From JAFGCN01 sp964547015 (lineage in GTDB: Archaea; Aenigmatarchaeota; Aenigmatarchaeia; QMZS01), in assembly GCA_964547015.1 (NCBI GenBank), contig CAZJKT010000002.1, positions 1-64,000 of the forward strand: a DNA stretch of 64,000 bases, given 5' to 3'. Below are positions 15,988 through 24,156 of the stretch, one piece after another; the stretch's first letter is position 1; every line of letters starts with the position of its first letter. The notes below the pieces were generated by a model. The model was not told the origin of the DNA. It did not search any database and saw only the letters and a list, made by a program, of their open reading frames with translations. A program made the position numbers and the translations under genes.

Positions 15988-16845
15988 ATGCTTGACTCCT
16001 CCATAAGGCGGACTTATATGTTCTATGGCGAAGTTGCCCAAAAGCTTTCGCCCCACTTCGGCTATCTCAAAGATGACCTGAAAAAAAGCGGCCTTCGCTA
16101 CACGCCAGAAGAATATTTATCCCTGTCATTCTTTGCGGCAGTCGTTCTTTTGGTAATAGAAATCCCGATAATCACATTTATATTCTCTTTTTTTACTCAT
16201 GTGGTATGGGCGCTTCTTTTGTCCATAGCCCTTTCAGCATCAATCACATTTACTATCTTTCTTCTCTTCACCACCTATCCTCGCTCCCAGTATGGGGGAA
16301 TTGCCTCAAATATTGAAAAGGGCCTGCCCTTCTCAGTAAGCTACATGACTGCAACCGCATCCTCTGATTCGCCCCCTATCGATATTTTTAAGGCTATCTC
16401 AAAACTTGACGAATACCCTGAGCTAAAAGAGCAGGCCATGAATGTAATCCGGGATGTTGAAGGCCTTGGAATGGACCTTAGCAGCGCATTAAGGAGGGAA
16501 GCAAAAAGGACCCCATCAAGGCAGTTCAAAGAGCTTCTTATGGGGATTGACTCCACCATGCGAAGCGGCGGAGACCTCACCATGTTTTTAAACAACAAAT
16601 CGGAAAACCTTTTTAATGAATACCAAAGAAGGATTAAGGAATACTCCGACCTCCTCTCAATGATTGTTGAAATTTATATCACAATTATAATTGTCGGGTC
16701 CATATTTTTTACAATACTCTCAACAGTTATGTCTATGATGGGAGGCGCCGGAAATATTCTTGTCCTTCAGGTCCTTATTTCATTTGTCATAATGCCCATA
16801 GTGTCTTTGGGCCTTGCATATTACATTAATCTTGCCGCGCCATGA
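15988..16845 (+). CDS. Type IV pilus/archaellum platform protein (T2SSF domain, TadC/FlaJ-like), first paralogue
   Basis: The 285-residue protein has two N-terminal hydrophobic helices, a cytoplasmic T2SSF domain (about residues 105-225, with GGIASNIEKGLPFSVSYM and LSSALRREAKRTPSRQFKELL) and two C-terminal helices. This is the layout of the inner-membrane platform on which the assembly ATPase acts. Its stop overlaps the start of a second platform paralogue (ATGA), followed by two pilin-like genes, so 15988-19636 is a pilus-type operon. No assembly ATPase or prepilin peptidase is present in the window. Confidence 0.85.
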   Translation: MLDSSIRRTYMFYGEVAQKLSPHFGYLKDDLKKSGLRYTPEEYLSLSFFAAVVLLVIEIPIITFIFSFFTHVVWALLLSIALSASITFTIFLLFTTYPRSQYGGIASNIEKGLPFSVSYMTATASSDSPPIDIFKAISKLDEYPELKEQAMNVIRDVEGLGMDLSSALRREAKRTPSRQFKELLMGIDSTMRSGGDLTMFLNNKSENLFNEYQRRIKEYSDLLSMIVEIYITIIIVGSIFFTILSTVMSMMGGAGNILVLQVLISFVIMPIVSLGLAYYINLAAP

Positions 16846-17819
16846 AATTCAAAAAGATATTCGGGAGGGAGCTTTCAAAAATGGAAGAGGCTTTTTTGTA
16901 CTCCGTTGCCCTGACCTGCGCCTTCATTATGATGGGATTTTTAGCGGCAATAGTCTACAACAATATGAACTTCCTCTACAACTTCCTTTTTATTTCCGTA
17001 TTTGTATTCATCCTTCCGATATTTTTCGTAAAATATATGGAATTGCGCGACATTCGCGACTGCGAAAAATATTTTCCGACCTTTCTTGACGACCTGAGAG
17101 AGTCAAAAGGCAGCGGAGTGTCCTTTCCTCAGGCAATAAAAAACTGCCAGGGTGAATATGGCGCCCTAAACAAGCATGTCAAAAAGATACAAAATGACCT
17201 TAGCTGGGAGGTAACAATTGACAATTCCCTCAAATATTTCAGAAAGCAAATGTCCGGGAGCAAACTGCTTTCAAGAAGCCTCTCAATCCTTCTTGAGACT
17301 TACAGGTCAGGGGGGAATGTTGAGGGGATTCTCCAAACATTGAGGGGGTCTTTGCTCAAAATAATGGAAAGCGAAGACTACAGAAAATCAATGATGCGCC
17401 AGCATGTAATGATGATGTATGGCATCTTCATAATGTACATCGTGCTTGTTGTGATGCTTGGGCACTTCTTAATACCCATGCTTACAGAAATGTCAAATGC
17501 AGGCGCTGAAGGTGACTTTGGGGGAATCCAGATGATGCAAGTAGCCTCCCCATGCATAGCCTGCGAAGACAGCTTATGCTTTTTTCTTTGCTCAAGCTTT
17601 ACCCTTATAAGCGGAATGTTTGGGTTTGGAAGCGAGCCTCTTGAGGTTTATTACAAATCCCTGTTTTTTAGCATGGTTTTGGTTCAGGGGCTTTTTACGG
17701 GAATAATCGCCGGGCAGATTGCAAACAAAAGCTGGGTTGACGGAATGAAGCACGGCCTCATTATGATGCTGATAGGGTTTGTAGCTATTATGCTTGCAAA
17801 TGCCGGGGGGCTTTTTTAG
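16842..17819 (+). CDS. Type IV pilus/archaellum platform protein, second paralogue
   Basis: The 325-residue membrane protein has four or more hydrophobic segments and a T2SSF-like cytoplasmic region (about residues 80-195: EKYFPTFLDDLRESKGSGVS, then LLETYRSGGNVEGILQTLRG). A Cys-rich patch lies between the later membrane helices (CIACEDSLCFFLC). TadB/TadC and many archaeal systems use paired platform proteins, which fits the translational coupling to the preceding gene. The downstream pilin-like gene starts one base after its stop. Confidence 0.85.
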   Translation: MKFKKIFGRELSKMEEAFLYSVALTCAFIMMGFLAAIVYNNMNFLYNFLFISVFVFILPIFFVKYMELRDIRDCEKYFPTFLDDLRESKGSGVSFPQAIKNCQGEYGALNKHVKKIQNDLSWEVTIDNSLKYFRKQMSGSKLLSRSLSILLETYRSGGNVEGILQTLRGSLLKIMESEDYRKSMMRQHVMMMYGIFIMYIVLVVMLGHFLIPMLTEMSNAGAEGDFGGIQMMQVASPCIACEDSLCFFLCSSFTLISGMFGFGSEPLEVYYKSLFFSMVLVQGLFTGIIAGQIANKSWVDGMKHGLIMMLIGFVAIMLANAGGLF

Positions 17820-17820
17820 T

Positions 17821-18348
17821 ATGCAAAGTAGCAAAAAAAGCAGGGGACAGATAAATGTGTATTTTCTTATAAGCATCGCGCTTTTTATTTCCCTCTCAAT
17901 ATACCTGATTTATGTTGTCCTAAGCTACTACCCTTCAAAAAGCGAAACAATCAGGATGAATTCCCTAAACACAAAGGCCTACATTATTTCCGAGCTGATT
18001 ATCAAAGACGAGGGTTTCCCTGAAAATTGGGATGAAGATAACCTAAAGCGTCTGGGCCTTGCATCAAATATGCTTGAGCTCGACAAAAGAAAACTTGAAG
18101 AGCTTGAAAAGATATGCAATTCAAAAAGCCTTGAGAAGCTTGAACGCCTCCGCTCGGCAACCGGCCTGCACAATGAAGACCTTTCAGTTGAAATTCTTTA
18201 TATGAATTCAACCCGGGACACTGCGCTTGACTGCAAGCCTTTCGGCGCCCTCGCAGAGTCCCCCTATCTGCAAAGAAGGACCGCTATGATAAAAAGGGTT
18301 GCAATGCTTGAAGGTGAATTTGTCGAGGTGAGGGTTTATGTCAGTTAA
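17821..18348 (+). CDS. Pilin-like protein of the pilus locus
   Basis: The 175-residue protein starts MQSSKKSRGQINVYFLISIA: a short basic leader, an Arg-Gly-Gln site and a hydrophobic helix, as in class III/type IV pilin-like precursors. The exported part is helical, acidic and charged (residues about 45-130), with two cysteines. An in-frame ATG nine codons upstream lies inside the platform gene and is not used here. It directly follows the second platform gene and overlaps the next gene by 11 bases, supporting a joint role in one surface filament. Confidence 0.7.
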   Translation: MQSSKKSRGQINVYFLISIALFISLSIYLIYVVLSYYPSKSETIRMNSLNTKAYIISELIIKDEGFPENWDEDNLKRLGLASNMLELDKRKLEELEKICNSKSLEKLERLRSATGLHNEDLSVEILYMNSTRDTALDCKPFGALAESPYLQRRTAMIKRVAMLEGEFVEVRVYVS

Positions 18349-19636
18349 GGCATACTTATCCAAAAAGGGGTTTATCAGGGTATTTGAAATAGTCATTTTC
18401 TCATTCATGCTTTTTGCAATCCTTCTTCCAAAATTTTTCACCTATGATGACCCTAATGAATGGGGGGCGGTAAAAGTCCAGCTTATCGCCAAAGACCTTC
18501 TCTTCAGCCTTGAGTCGACCCACCTTCTTGAAGATGCGCTTATAACCGACCCGCTTTCTGACGGCAGTGACTTGTTTATGGAAAGGGAAAAAGATATTGA
18601 GCTGTTAAAAAACCTGACGCGCCCCCTGCTCTCTGCAACTCAGGACTTTGAATATGAAATCAAAAATATAGGGGCGCCTATTATTTCTGTGGGCTGTATC
18701 TGCTCATCAGAACAGGAAGAGTGGCTAAAAAGAAATGCGCTAACCCCCTCCTACCCTACTCTTGAGTTTGCCGTAAAAAGAATAGAGCTTGAAAATCTCT
18801 CCGGAATATTTGACACTTTCATAATATTTGGAAATTACGACCTTGATATGAGGCGGCCCGCCATTGAGGAGAGGCTAAAGGAAGGGAAGGGATTTATCTT
18901 AATAGCCAACTTTAGCGGCGAGCCCGATAACCTGACAAAAGAGCTTTTTGATATATCTATTAGCGGAGCGGGGAGCGGGGAGCGCGACCTTGGGTTTAAT
19001 AACCTTTCCAACAATATAAACGCGGGGCTTGCCAAAAGATTTTCCTCAAGCCTGATTAGAGTAAGGGCTTTAGGCCCCGGAAACACAGGTGAGCTTCGGA
19101 TTTATGATGGAACCTATAGAATAGCCCATGACCCTATAAATAACTGCTTTAACATTACATCCTGCTCTGATTGCCTTCGCGAGGGCGAATCCTGCTCCCT
19201 CCCTTCAGGAGCCGAAATTAAATTGTTTCAAATAGACCCTCTGGAAGGGAAATGGATGGACCTTTACCTAAGCTCCTCGGGGGCAAACCCCCGGGATTAT
19301 AATTTTATAGACGAGGTTCCCCTTAATGCAATTGTAACCGGCTCAACTGTCCTTTCAGATTCTTCAAAAAATTACGCGCTTGCAAACGCAGGGCTTCCAA
19401 ACTACGGTCTTTCTTATGATACTATGCCCCGGGCTTTTTGGATATACGATTATGACCGCTCAAGAGACGACTTGAATCTGCTCCTAAAAGCGGCGATTAT
19501 ATGGACATCCGGGGAGCGCTATTTTATGTTTAGAAAAACAATTCCTGAGCAAAGGGTTGTTGCAACCCATTTCTACACAGGGCTTAGGGGAAACGACATA
19601 CCATTTACAATAAAGCTTTATATATGGGGATACTAG
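18338..19636 (+). CDS. Large pilin-like extracytoplasmic protein
   Basis: The 432-residue protein has a short basic N-terminus (KKGF at about residues 9-12) and one hydrophobic helix (VFEIVIFSFMLFAILLPKFF), followed by about 395 extracytoplasmic residues. Around residues 155-195 the sequence FDTFIIFGNYDLDMRRPAIE then EGKGFILIANFSG resembles the core strands of GATase1/ThuA-like folds, but no catalytic Cys-His pair is obvious. A Cys group (CFNITSCSDCLREGESC) lies near residue 275. As last gene of the operon it may be a tip or adhesin subunit; that is inference. Confidence 0.65.
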   Translation: MSVKAYLSKKGFIRVFEIVIFSFMLFAILLPKFFTYDDPNEWGAVKVQLIAKDLLFSLESTHLLEDALITDPLSDGSDLFMEREKDIELLKNLTRPLLSATQDFEYEIKNIGAPIISVGCICSSEQEEWLKRNALTPSYPTLEFAVKRIELENLSGIFDTFIIFGNYDLDMRRPAIEERLKEGKGFILIANFSGEPDNLTKELFDISISGAGSGERDLGFNNLSNNINAGLAKRFSSSLIRVRALGPGNTGELRIYDGTYRIAHDPINNCFNITSCSDCLREGESCSLPSGAEIKLFQIDPLEGKWMDLYLSSSGANPRDYNFIDEVPLNAIVTGSTVLSDSSKNYALANAGLPNYGLSYDTMPRAFWIYDYDRSRDDLNLLLKAAIIWTSGERYFMFRKTIPEQRVVATHFYTGLRGNDIPFTIKLYIWGY

Positions 19637-19664
19637 CAGATTAGTATTTATGCTTTAATTATTT

Positions 19665-19964
19665 ATGACAGAAGAAATGGGGGAAATTCGGGTAAGATAT
19701 CCAAAAGAAGGAGAATTTCTTGGGGTAGTTGAAGAGAAAATGGGCGGAGCCCACTTTAGGGTTTTGTGCACTGACGATAAAATCAGGCTGTGCCGAATAC
19801 CCGGCGCAAAAAAGAGAAGCCTCTGGATTGACCTCAATATGATTGTGCTTGTTAGGCCTTGGGAAGCCCAGCCGGATGATCGGGGCGATATAATCGCAAA
19901 ATACAGGGACCAGGAGATTAATGAGCTCAAAAAAAGGGGGCTTTTAGGGAATATTTCGGATTAA
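19665..19964 (+). CDS. eif1a: Translation initiation factor aIF1A
   Basis: aIF1A binds the A site of the small subunit and promotes scanning and initiator binding. The 99-residue protein is the expected OB-fold: GEFLGVVEEKMGGAHFRVLC (about residues 16-35), CRIPGAKKRSLWIDLNMIVL and RPWEAQPDDRGDIIAKY with the short helical end INELKKRGLL. Length and order match archaeal aIF1A. It lies just upstream of tRNA-Asp on the same strand. Confidence 0.96.
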   Translation: MTEEMGEIRVRYPKEGEFLGVVEEKMGGAHFRVLCTDDKIRLCRIPGAKKRSLWIDLNMIVLVRPWEAQPDDRGDIIAKYRDQEINELKKRGLLGNISD

Positions 19965-20011
19965 AGCAACTTTGCTGAAGTGTAGAATAAATTTCTTCTT
20001 AACTAAGTTAT

Positions 20012-20271
20012 GCCCTGGTAGTCTAGTTCGGTCTAGGATACAGGACTGTCAATCCTGCGACCCGGGTCAGACTTTCTTTCCTTATAGAAAGAAATTCCGG
20101 CGCCCCAAAGAAAGAAACAAATTTCGCAGAACAACCGTGTAAGGCGCAAGCCTCACATCAGGTGTACTTTGGGGTAAGAAGCCTCGTATAGCAAAAAAGC
20201 GTGTTTTGGCTGAAGCCTTTTTAGCCAAAATCTCGAAAAGGCTTCTGGGTATTCAAATCCCGGCCAGGGCG
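20012..20271 (+). tRNA. tRNA-Asp (anticodon GTC) with one T-loop intron
   Basis: The acceptor stem is GCCCTGG with CCAGGGC, discriminator G73 (20271), as expected for Asp. The D-stem is GTCT/GGAT, the anticodon stem CAGGA/TCCTG and the loop CTGTCAA, so the anticodon is GTC. The T-stem CCGGG (20062-20066) is separated from its loop TTCAAAT and partner CCCGG (20252-20263) by 185 nt. Removing these gives a complete 75-nt tRNA with a 4-nt variable loop. CCA is not encoded. A T-rich run follows the 3' end. Confidence 0.9.
20067..20251 (+). other. 185-nt intron of tRNA-Asp at T-loop position 53/54
   Basis: Both ends are fixed to within one base by the T-arm. A bulge-helix-bulge-like fold exists: CCCG (20061-20064) pairs with UGGG (20246-20249), leaving 3-nt bulges GG|U and UA|U at the two cuts. 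The inside is strongly structured by eye: TTTCTTTC/GAAAGAAA, CCCCAAAG/CTTTGGGG with an inner AGGC-GCAA-GCCT hairpin, AGAAGCC/GGCTTCT, and TTTTGGCT/AGCCAAAA. It is much longer than usual archaeal tRNA introns. No open frame of note lies inside. Confidence 0.8.
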
Positions 20272-20276
20272 TATTT

Positions 20277-20459
20277 TTAAATTCTTCTGACGCGTTCAGG
20301 GCAAATCTCGCTGCATTTTTTATAGAAAACCTCCATTTCGAAATCGCCGGGAATAAACTGCGTCAGGGTCATCTCCCCGAAGAGGTTCATGCTCCTTAAA
20401 ACTTTGTCCCGGGTCTTAAAAAGCCTATCATCCTGCCCAACTTTTTAGACAAGGGCCAT
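20277..20459 (-). pseudogene. Short gene remnant or interrupted small ORF beside tRNA-Asp
   Basis: From an ATG at 20459 the frame reads Met-Ala-Leu-Val, then a TAA (20447-20445), and then 55 further open codons to the TAA at 20277-20279. The downstream part contains FGEMTLTQFIPGDFEMEVFY and a Cys pair (CSEIC). No family is recognised. It is either a decayed small gene or a 3' fragment left next to a tRNA, a common integration site. The region has no other convincing gene. Confidence 0.35.
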
Positions 20460-20491
20460 TTTCAAATTCCCACTATACTCTCGACTGCAGC

Positions 20492-20764
20492 CTATATTTT
20501 TAGTTTTGAGGCCTTCACAAAATTGAAGAGCAAGGTCAGCCAAATTTGAATATCTGGCACAGAAATCTTTTCTTTGGAGCATGAAGTTCCAAGATGAAGC
20601 CCCGGCCTGTGGATTACAGTGTATTTGACCACGCGATCTCCAAAATTATCTTCATACACCGTGCCATAGACTGTATGCTCTCCAATATTTAACAGGTCTC
20701 TTATGGGGCTGTCCAGTTTTCCCAAAGTTATGCTATCTCCAGATCCTATTTCGTATATTTCCAT
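20492..20764 (-). CDS. Hypothetical protein, 90 residues
   Basis: The small protein starts MEIYEIGSGDSITLGKLDS and is beta-rich through the middle (HTVYGTVYEDNFGDRVVKYTV), with a more hydrophobic C-terminal helix. One Cys lies near residue 60. A second ATG one codon earlier is equally possible. No family is recognised. It lies between the tRNA-Asp remnant and the ROK kinase gene on the same strand, 55 bp after the ROK stop. Confidence 0.4.
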   Translation of the reverse strand: MEIYEIGSGDSITLGKLDSPIRDLLNIGEHTVYGTVYEDNFGDRVVKYTVIHRPGLHLGTSCSKEKISVPDIQIWLTLLFNFVKASKLKI

Positions 20765-20822
20765 CAAAAGCTTAGGAAATTTAACTTTAAAGCAGACTTG
20801 CAGATTGACTTAAAAAATGCTA

Positions 20823-21674
20823 TTATTTCAAATTCGCAGCCCCAACAGCCGCGCTCTCGTACTTCCCAAAAACTATTTTCGGCTCCCTAAAATAAATCAC
20901 CTTCCTCATTTCCTCAATCCCGTATTTCACGAGAAGCTTGTTTTGGGCAAGCCCGCCGCTAATGGAAATCGCCTCCGGATTTATCAGGTTTGCGACGTTT
21001 CCGAGGCAAAGCCCCAAATAAAGCCCGAGCCGCCGGCACACTAAATCGGCCAATTTGTCGCCCTTTTTGCAAAGCAGATTTAAGTCGTATGCGTCAACTG
21101 CTTTTCCGAAAACCTTTTTTGTCTCCCTCATAAGGGCGCGTGTCGAAAAATATTCTTCAATGCAGCCCCGGTTTCCGCAAGGACATTTCCAACCGTTGGG
21201 GTGGATAATTGTATGGGCAAGCTCGCCCGCGTTTCCAAGCCCGTGATAGATTTTCCCATGAAGGACGATTCCGCAGCCTATTCCCGTGCCAAGGGTTATC
21301 CCAACCAGATTCTTTTTCCCAAGGCGCAATGATTCTCCGAGGGCAAAGCACGCCGCGTCCCCGTCAATTGAAACTTTTTTGAAGCCGCGCTTTTTGAAAA
21401 ACTTTTTGAAATCAAATCCCTCCATGAATTGCAGGTTCGCGGCTTTGAGTAAAATCCCGTTTTCTGAGTAGCCCGGAAGCCCAACACCCATAGTTACTGA
21501 CTTTGTAGGCTTTCCGTCCAGAAGCAAAGTCACTAGTCCAGACATTGCCTTTGCAAAAACGTCCTGAGAGGGCTCGCCGACAGCAATCTTTTTTTTCTTC
21601 AGAACAACTCCCTTATCCATCGCAACGCCAAGGATTTTTGTGCCACCGACATCCAAGCCAATCTTAAGAGGCAT
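20823..21674 (-). CDS. ROK-family sugar kinase, probable glucokinase
   Basis: ROK kinases phosphorylate hexoses such as glucose with ATP or ADP. The 283-residue protein has the N-terminal phosphate motif GLDVGGTKILG (residues 5-15), the sugar-binding Asp in VSIDGDAACFALGE, the second phosphate motif LGTGIGCGIVL, and the ROK zinc signature CPCGNRGCIEEYFS with His in GELAHTII. A late adenosine motif (ISISGGLAQN) completes the set. All catalytic elements are present, so it should be active; sugar specificity cannot be told from sequence. Confidence 0.92.
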   Translation of the reverse strand: MPLKIGLDVGGTKILGVAMDKGVVLKKKKIAVGEPSQDVFAKAMSGLVTLLLDGKPTKSVTMGVGLPGYSENGILLKAANLQFMEGFDFKKFFKKRGFKKVSIDGDAACFALGESLRLGKKNLVGITLGTGIGCGIVLHGKIYHGLGNAGELAHTIIHPNGWKCPCGNRGCIEEYFSTRALMRETKKVFGKAVDAYDLNLLCKKGDKLADLVCRRLGLYLGLCLGNVANLINPEAISISGGLAQNKLLVKYGIEEMRKVIYFREPKIVFGKYESAAVGAANLK

Positions 21675-21734
21675 AATTTACTATTCTTTTAAAAAGCCGC
21701 TTTTGGCTTTTAAAGGCCGCAACCAACTAAAATA

Positions 21735-22310
21735 ATGAAACTAATCGCTCAAGGTGCCGAGGCGAAAGTCTATCTCACAGACGATGGGAAAATATTGAAG
21801 GAGAGAATCAAAAAAAGCTACCGAATCGGGGAGCTTGACGGTTTTCTTCGGAAATCAAGGACTAAAAAAGAAGCAAAAATCCTCTCAGATGTAAAAAGGC
21901 TTGGAATTAGGGCTCCCCTAATGCATGGAGATGAAGAATTTAAGATTGAAATGGAATACATTGAAGGCGAAAAGCTAAAAGACTCGCTCACACCCCAAAA
22001 CGCCGGCGCCCTTTGCAGAAAAATCGGCGAAGATGTGGCAAAAATGCACTCAGGCGACATAATCCACGGCGACCTTACAACTTCAAACATTCTTCTCTCA
22101 AGTGGCGAAATCGTATTTATAGATTTCGGGCTTTCAGTAGAAACAAAGTCCCCTGAGCAAAAGGCCGCAGACCTATTGACGCTTTACCAGAACTTCCATT
22201 CGGTCCACCCTGATTTGGAATGCTGGGGGCCTTTTCTTGAGGGATATGGAAAAGAAGCGGCAGTTTTAAGGGTTTTTGAGAAAATGCTGAAAAGGAGGAG
22301 ATACCTATAA
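21735..22310 (+). CDS. bud32: KEOPS complex kinase/ATPase Bud32
   Basis: Bud32 is the small atypical kinase that supports Kae1 in making the tRNA t6A37 modification. The 191-residue protein has GAEAKVYL (residues 7-14), KERIKKSYR, the glutamate of KKEAKIL, IEMEYIEGEKLKDSL, the catalytic HGDLTTSNILL (about 112-122) and VFIDFGLS. Many archaea fuse Bud32 to Kae1; here it is a separate gene and Kae1 lies at 55130-56116. It is transcribed divergently from the ROK kinase. Confidence 0.95.
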   Translation: MKLIAQGAEAKVYLTDDGKILKERIKKSYRIGELDGFLRKSRTKKEAKILSDVKRLGIRAPLMHGDEEFKIEMEYIEGEKLKDSLTPQNAGALCRKIGEDVAKMHSGDIIHGDLTTSNILLSSGEIVFIDFGLSVETKSPEQKAADLLTLYQNFHSVHPDLECWGPFLEGYGKEAAVLRVFEKMLKRRRYL

Positions 22311-22415
22311 TCTGCCAGAATTGGCGCCGAATTCCGGAAAAATCCTTAAATAACCTCTCAAAACTATATTCTTGGATTCACCTAATGCTTTTCTTTTTTT
22401 AAAATAAGATGTTTT

Positions 22416-22598
22416 ATGACTGAAAAAGCATGCAAGATTTGCCACAGGCTCACGGAGGAAAAAGAATGCCCCGCCTGCAAGGTAAAGGAATTGACAGAAA
22501 ACTGGCAGGGGGTAGCAATAGTGTTTAACCCCGAAAAGTCAGAGATTGCAAAAGAGCTGGGCTTTGGGTCTCCCGGGACTTATGCGGTGAAGGTATAA
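22416..22598 (+). CDS. spt4: Transcription elongation factor Spt4 (RNA polymerase subunit E'')
   Basis: Spt4 pairs with the NGN domain of Spt5 to lock RNA polymerase into a processive state. The 60-residue protein has the family zinc ribbon, CKIC (residues 6-9) and CPAC (about 18-21), then WQGVAIVFNPEKSEIAKELG and the typical ending GTYAVKV. It is tiny but complete. Its partner Spt5 is at 56181. It leads into the SBDS-Rrp4-Rrp41 series on the same strand. Confidence 0.95.
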   Translation: MTEKACKICHRLTEEKECPACKVKELTENWQGVAIVFNPEKSEIAKELGFGSPGTYAVKV

Positions 22599-22636
22599 AC
22601 ACTTATTTTGCCTATCATTAATTGCATTTAATACTT

Positions 22637-23317
22637 ATGGAACCTGTAATCGCAAGGCTAAAGAGGGGAAAGACTGTATTTGAGATATTAGTCTACCCTA
22701 AAGAAGCCCTGGAATTCAAAAAAGGCAAGGCCCTGCTCGAGGATGCTCTTGTAAGCAACGAAATCTATATTGACCTTCAGGCAGGAAAAAAGGCCCCAGA
22801 AGAAGATTTAAGAAGCGCTTTTAGGACGGAAAATAAAAAAGAAGCCGCAAAAGCCATAATTTCTGAGGGGGAGGTCCAGATACCAAAAAGCCTCAGGGAC
22901 GAAATTATAGACAAAAAAAAGCGAAAAATTGCCGCAATCATCTCAAAAAACGGGGTAAACCCGCAAACAGGTCTTCCCCACCCACCGGAGAGGATTTTAG
23001 GAGTAATTGAAAAATGCGGAGCAAATATTGATTTTGGCAAAAGCGCGGAAGACCAGGTTCAATCAGTTATTGAAAAAATCCGCCTTATTATCCCAATCTC
23101 AATCGAGCAGGCGCGTTTTGAGCTCAAAATCCCTGTAAGCTATAGTAGAATGGCCTACGGCAAAATAAAGGCCCTTGGAAAAATCGTTCAGGAGAGCTGG
23201 AACAGCGACGGGAGCTTCTCTTGCATCCTGGAAATCCCCGCAGGGCAGAAAAATGAGGTCTATGATGTTTTGGGGCGGCTTACAAAGGGAGAGGCCCAGA
23301 TTTTGGAGAAAAAGTAA
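22637..23317 (+). CDS. sdo1: Ribosome maturation protein SBDS (Sdo1)
   Basis: SBDS helps release anti-association factor aIF6 from new 60S-type subunits. The 226-residue protein has the FYSH domain (residues 1-85: IARLKRGKTVFEILVYPKEA), the helical middle (PKSLRDEIIDKKKRKIAAII, then INPQ-like VNPQTGLPHPPERI) and the C-terminal ferredoxin-like domain. A TTG five codons upstream is in frame, but ATG 22637 matches the family. Its position before rrp4 and rrp41 is the conserved archaeal order. Confidence 0.95.
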   Translation: MEPVIARLKRGKTVFEILVYPKEALEFKKGKALLEDALVSNEIYIDLQAGKKAPEEDLRSAFRTENKKEAAKAIISEGEVQIPKSLRDEIIDKKKRKIAAIISKNGVNPQTGLPHPPERILGVIEKCGANIDFGKSAEDQVQSVIEKIRLIIPISIEQARFELKIPVSYSRMAYGKIKALGKIVQESWNSDGSFSCILEIPAGQKNEVYDVLGRLTKGEAQILEKK

Positions 23318-23430
23318 GAAAATCGCGCCCTAACAGGTAACCTGGATTTGCCAGAAACATATTTAAAATACAGTCCTGAAGGGAAAAACCCAAAAAATCC
23401 AGCCTTAATAAAATTTCGTGTCGGTATTTT

Positions 23431-24156
23431 ATGGAGAGCGAAGATAAGGAAAACGATACAAACGAAGAAAAGGAAGACGAAAGGTATATCATAGTAGCGC
23501 CCGGAAGCCTTCTTGCCACAAGCGAAAAAATGGGCGAAGGAGTATTCACTCTAAACGGCAAAACCTATTCAAAATACCTCGGAATCGTAAAAAAGACCGA
23601 CTACAAGACTTCAGTCGTGCCATTTAACCAAAATTATAGGGCAAAAAGGGAAGACAAAGTAATCGGCCAGATAAAGGATTTCAAGCACCCGTTCTGGATT
23701 GTGGACATTTTTGCGTCGTCAAACGGCTACCTTTTTGTAAAAGAGGTAAATGCCCGCACAACAAGGCAGGACCAGCTTATGAACATGTTCAAGCCCGGAA
23801 GCTGGATATTCGCCGATGTATGCGAGATAACCGACAGGGTAAAATTGTCCATGCGCGGGCGGGACTCCAAAATCCTAAAAGGGGGGCGAATAATCACAAT
23901 ATCGCCTTCAAAGATTCCAAGGGTGATAGGAAAAAAGGGCAGCATGATGAAAATCCTTCAGGACAAAACCGGATGCCACATAAAAACAGGGCAGAACGGG
24001 CTTATCTGGATTGAAGGGGAAAACACCGACCTTGCCGTAAAGGCAATACAAAAGATAGAGAGAGAAGCCCATATTAAAGGGCTTACAGACAGGATTGTTG
24101 AGATGCTTGACAGCGAAATTATATCAAAAGAGGTGAAAGAAAATGCCACTGATTGA
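23431..24156 (+). CDS. rrp4: Exosome cap subunit Rrp4 (S1 and KH domains)
   Basis: Rrp4 caps the exosome ring and feeds RNA into it. The 241-residue protein has an N-terminal domain (VAPGSLLATSEKMGEGVF), an S1 domain (about residues 72-150, DYKTSVVPFN to ADVCEITDRVKLSMRG) and a KH domain with the GKKGSMMKILQDKTGC loop (about 170-185). The first 20 residues are unusually acidic and probably flexible. It overlaps rrp41 by 14 bases, so the two are co-translated. Confidence 0.95.
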   Translation: MESEDKENDTNEEKEDERYIIVAPGSLLATSEKMGEGVFTLNGKTYSKYLGIVKKTDYKTSVVPFNQNYRAKREDKVIGQIKDFKHPFWIVDIFASSNGYLFVKEVNARTTRQDQLMNMFKPGSWIFADVCEITDRVKLSMRGRDSKILKGGRIITISPSKIPRVIGKKGSMMKILQDKTGCHIKTGQNGLIWIEGENTDLAVKAIQKIEREAHIKGLTDRIVEMLDSEIISKEVKENATD

